Below are positions 20,530-21,165 of a DNA stretch of 21,165 nt, piece by piece; the stretch's first letter is position 1, and every line of letters starts with the position of its first letter. This stretch comes from a virus. A program made the translations under genes and the position numbers. Location of the stretch: positions 1-21,165 of the IMG/VR virus record IMGVR_UViG_3300029787_000401; one strand, 5' to 3'. Below the pieces are notes generated by a model, which was not told the origin of the DNA, searched no databases, and worked only from the letters and a program-made list of their open reading frames with translations.

Positions 20530-20890
20530 TCTTTCGTTCCTCTAAATCTATTAATCTTTCTTCATGAAACTGTATAATCATTTCATTCTTTAATATGAGT
20601 GGTATCTCAGCTTCCATTTGCTCTTTAAGTTTTTCTGTACTTTCAGCAAGATACTCAACTAACATATAGAGTTCTTGAACTTGTGGACTAACCATGTCTC
20701 CTTTAGGAACTCCATCAATAAAAGTATTTGCAGCATCTAAATCTTTTTCCATAAGCTGAAGTTTTGTTTCTATATTATTAAGCCGCTCAATGACTCCAAA
20801 CCCGAACCAAGCACCCACAACACAAGCACCAATAATGCTGATAAGATTACGAGCTGGCATTGAGATGGAGGTGTTTTCACTTATTTTCAT
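20516..20890 (-). CDS. Membrane-anchored coiled-coil protein, spanin-like
   Basis: The 124-aa protein has a polar N-terminus, a membrane segment at about 15-35 (LISIIGACVVGAWFGFGVIE) and then a long heptad-like helix (RLNNIETKLQLMEKDLDA and further). The last half is a charged helix (STEKLKEQMEAE, HEERLIDLEERK). One N-terminal membrane helix plus periplasmic coiled coil is the architecture of inner-membrane spanins such as lambda Rz. I recall similar proteins in marine phages as hypothetical. It overlaps the secreted Cys protein, which could be a partner, and follows the metallothionein-like ORF by 2 bases. A tail or core structural role remains possible. Confidence 0.65.
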   Translation of the reverse strand: MKISENTSISMPARNLISIIGACVVGAWFGFGVIERLNNIETKLQLMEKDLDAANTFIDGVPKGDMVSPQVQELYMLVEYLAESTEKLKEQMEAEIPLILKNEMIIQFHEERLIDLEERKNGNH

Positions 20891-20892
20891 TT

Positions 20893-20991
20893 TTAATCTT
20901 CATAACATTCACAGTTTAAACATCCACAATCTTCAATAGGACATTGACCACTATTACTACAATGACAACTATGTTCACAAGACTCACACAT
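20893..20991 (-). CDS. Metallothionein-like Cys-rich peptide, 32 aa
   Basis: The ORF of 33 codons encodes a peptide with nine Cys (2, 5, 9, 11, 17, 22, 24, 27, 29) and two His (7, 10). It starts MCESCEHSCHCS and ends CGCLNCECYED. The C-x-x-C, C-x-C, HC-H-C and C-x-x-C-x-C spacings are those of metallothioneins and other thiolate-cluster metal binders. There is no Lys or Arg and many acidic residues. Upstream it starts 4 bases past the stop of the previous gene, and downstream the next ATG is 2 bases away, so it sits in the operon without gaps. Nine Cys in 32 codons is very unlikely by chance. It probably binds Zn, Cu or Cd ions, free or in the virion. Its ribosome site is weak. Confidence 0.65.
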   Translation of the reverse strand: MCESCEHSCHCSNSGQCPIEDCGCLNCECYED

Positions 20992-20993
20992 AA

Positions 20994-21164
20994 TTACCAC
21001 TTAACTTTATCAGCCCAATAAGCTGCAGACATTTTACCTTTTGATATATTTTTTCTATGTCTAGCTTTAAATGATTTACGTTTAGCTTTCATTCTTGCTG
21101 ACTCTCCTGACTTAGGTTTACCTGCAGTACTAGCTCCTTGTTCTCCAAATCTTATAGTTTTAAC
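20994..21164 (-). CDS. Conserved small basic phage protein, C-terminal 56 aa
   Basis: The frame is open from the right window edge to TAA at 20996-20994, so the N-terminus is missing. The visible part reads TIRFGEQGASTAGKPKSGES, then ARMKAKRKSFKARHRKNISK and GKMSAAYWADKVKW. The SFKARHRKNI and SAAYWADKVKW segments match a protein type I recall from many T4-like and T7-like marine phages, usually located near head or tail genes. The basic charge suggests DNA contact. Function is unknown. Confidence 0.7.
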   Translation of the reverse strand, partial: VKTIRFGEQGASTAGKPKSGESARMKAKRKSFKARHRKNISKGKMSAAYWADKVKW

Positions 21165-21165
21165 T

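Overview
The window looks like part of an AT-rich, lytic, podovirus-like marine bacteriophage genome. The replication genes are T7-like: a gp2.5-type SSB, a gp4-type primase-helicase, a family A DNA polymerase, a PD-(D/E)XK exonuclease and a gp3-type Holliday junction resolvase. They are followed by a class II ribonucleotide reductase, a gamma-glutamylcyclotransferase-like protein, virion and lysis genes, and many very small overlapping genes. From memory of marine phages, the gene set and base composition resemble phages of SAR11-type alphaproteobacteria (pelagiphages). That host assignment is an inference and cannot be settled from this sequence alone. No integrase, repressor, tRNA, CRISPR array or insertion sequence was seen.

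Layout. Positions 1-9459 are all plus strand and form the DNA metabolism arm. It starts with a truncated protein and four small ORFs, two of them single-pass membrane peptides. An AT-rich control region (858-1053) follows, with two consensus sigma70 promoters. The tightly coupled replication genes run from SSB to the resolvase, then come a DUF6378-like protein, the reductase and the cyclotransferase. Positions 9456-21165 are all minus strand and form the virion and lysis arm, read right to left. It holds a block of small basic conserved proteins, a metallothionein-like peptide, a spanin-like membrane protein, a 209-aa acidic protein, and a presumed ejection set of 547, 1500 and 497 aa. The 1500-aa member carries a C-terminal methyltransferase domain and the 497-aa member an N-terminal muralytic domain. 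After these come Hsp20, an 18-aa amphipathic peptide, a holin-like protein and a small secreted Cys protein. The two arms converge and their last genes share one TTAA as stop codon on both strands.

How it works together. Three near-perfect promoters (TTGACA, 17 bp, TATAAT, each with an extended -10 TGn) point to host RNA polymerase, and no phage RNA polymerase is in the window. Hsp20 has its own promoter and a 5' leader hairpin, so it can be expressed apart from the virion operon. Between Hsp20 and the lysis genes lies a GC-richer structured spacer (10176-10299). No stretch longer than 300 bases lacks a gene: the three gaps are 858-1053, 10176-10299 and 10738-10846, and each is described below. 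No convincing intrinsic terminator was found.
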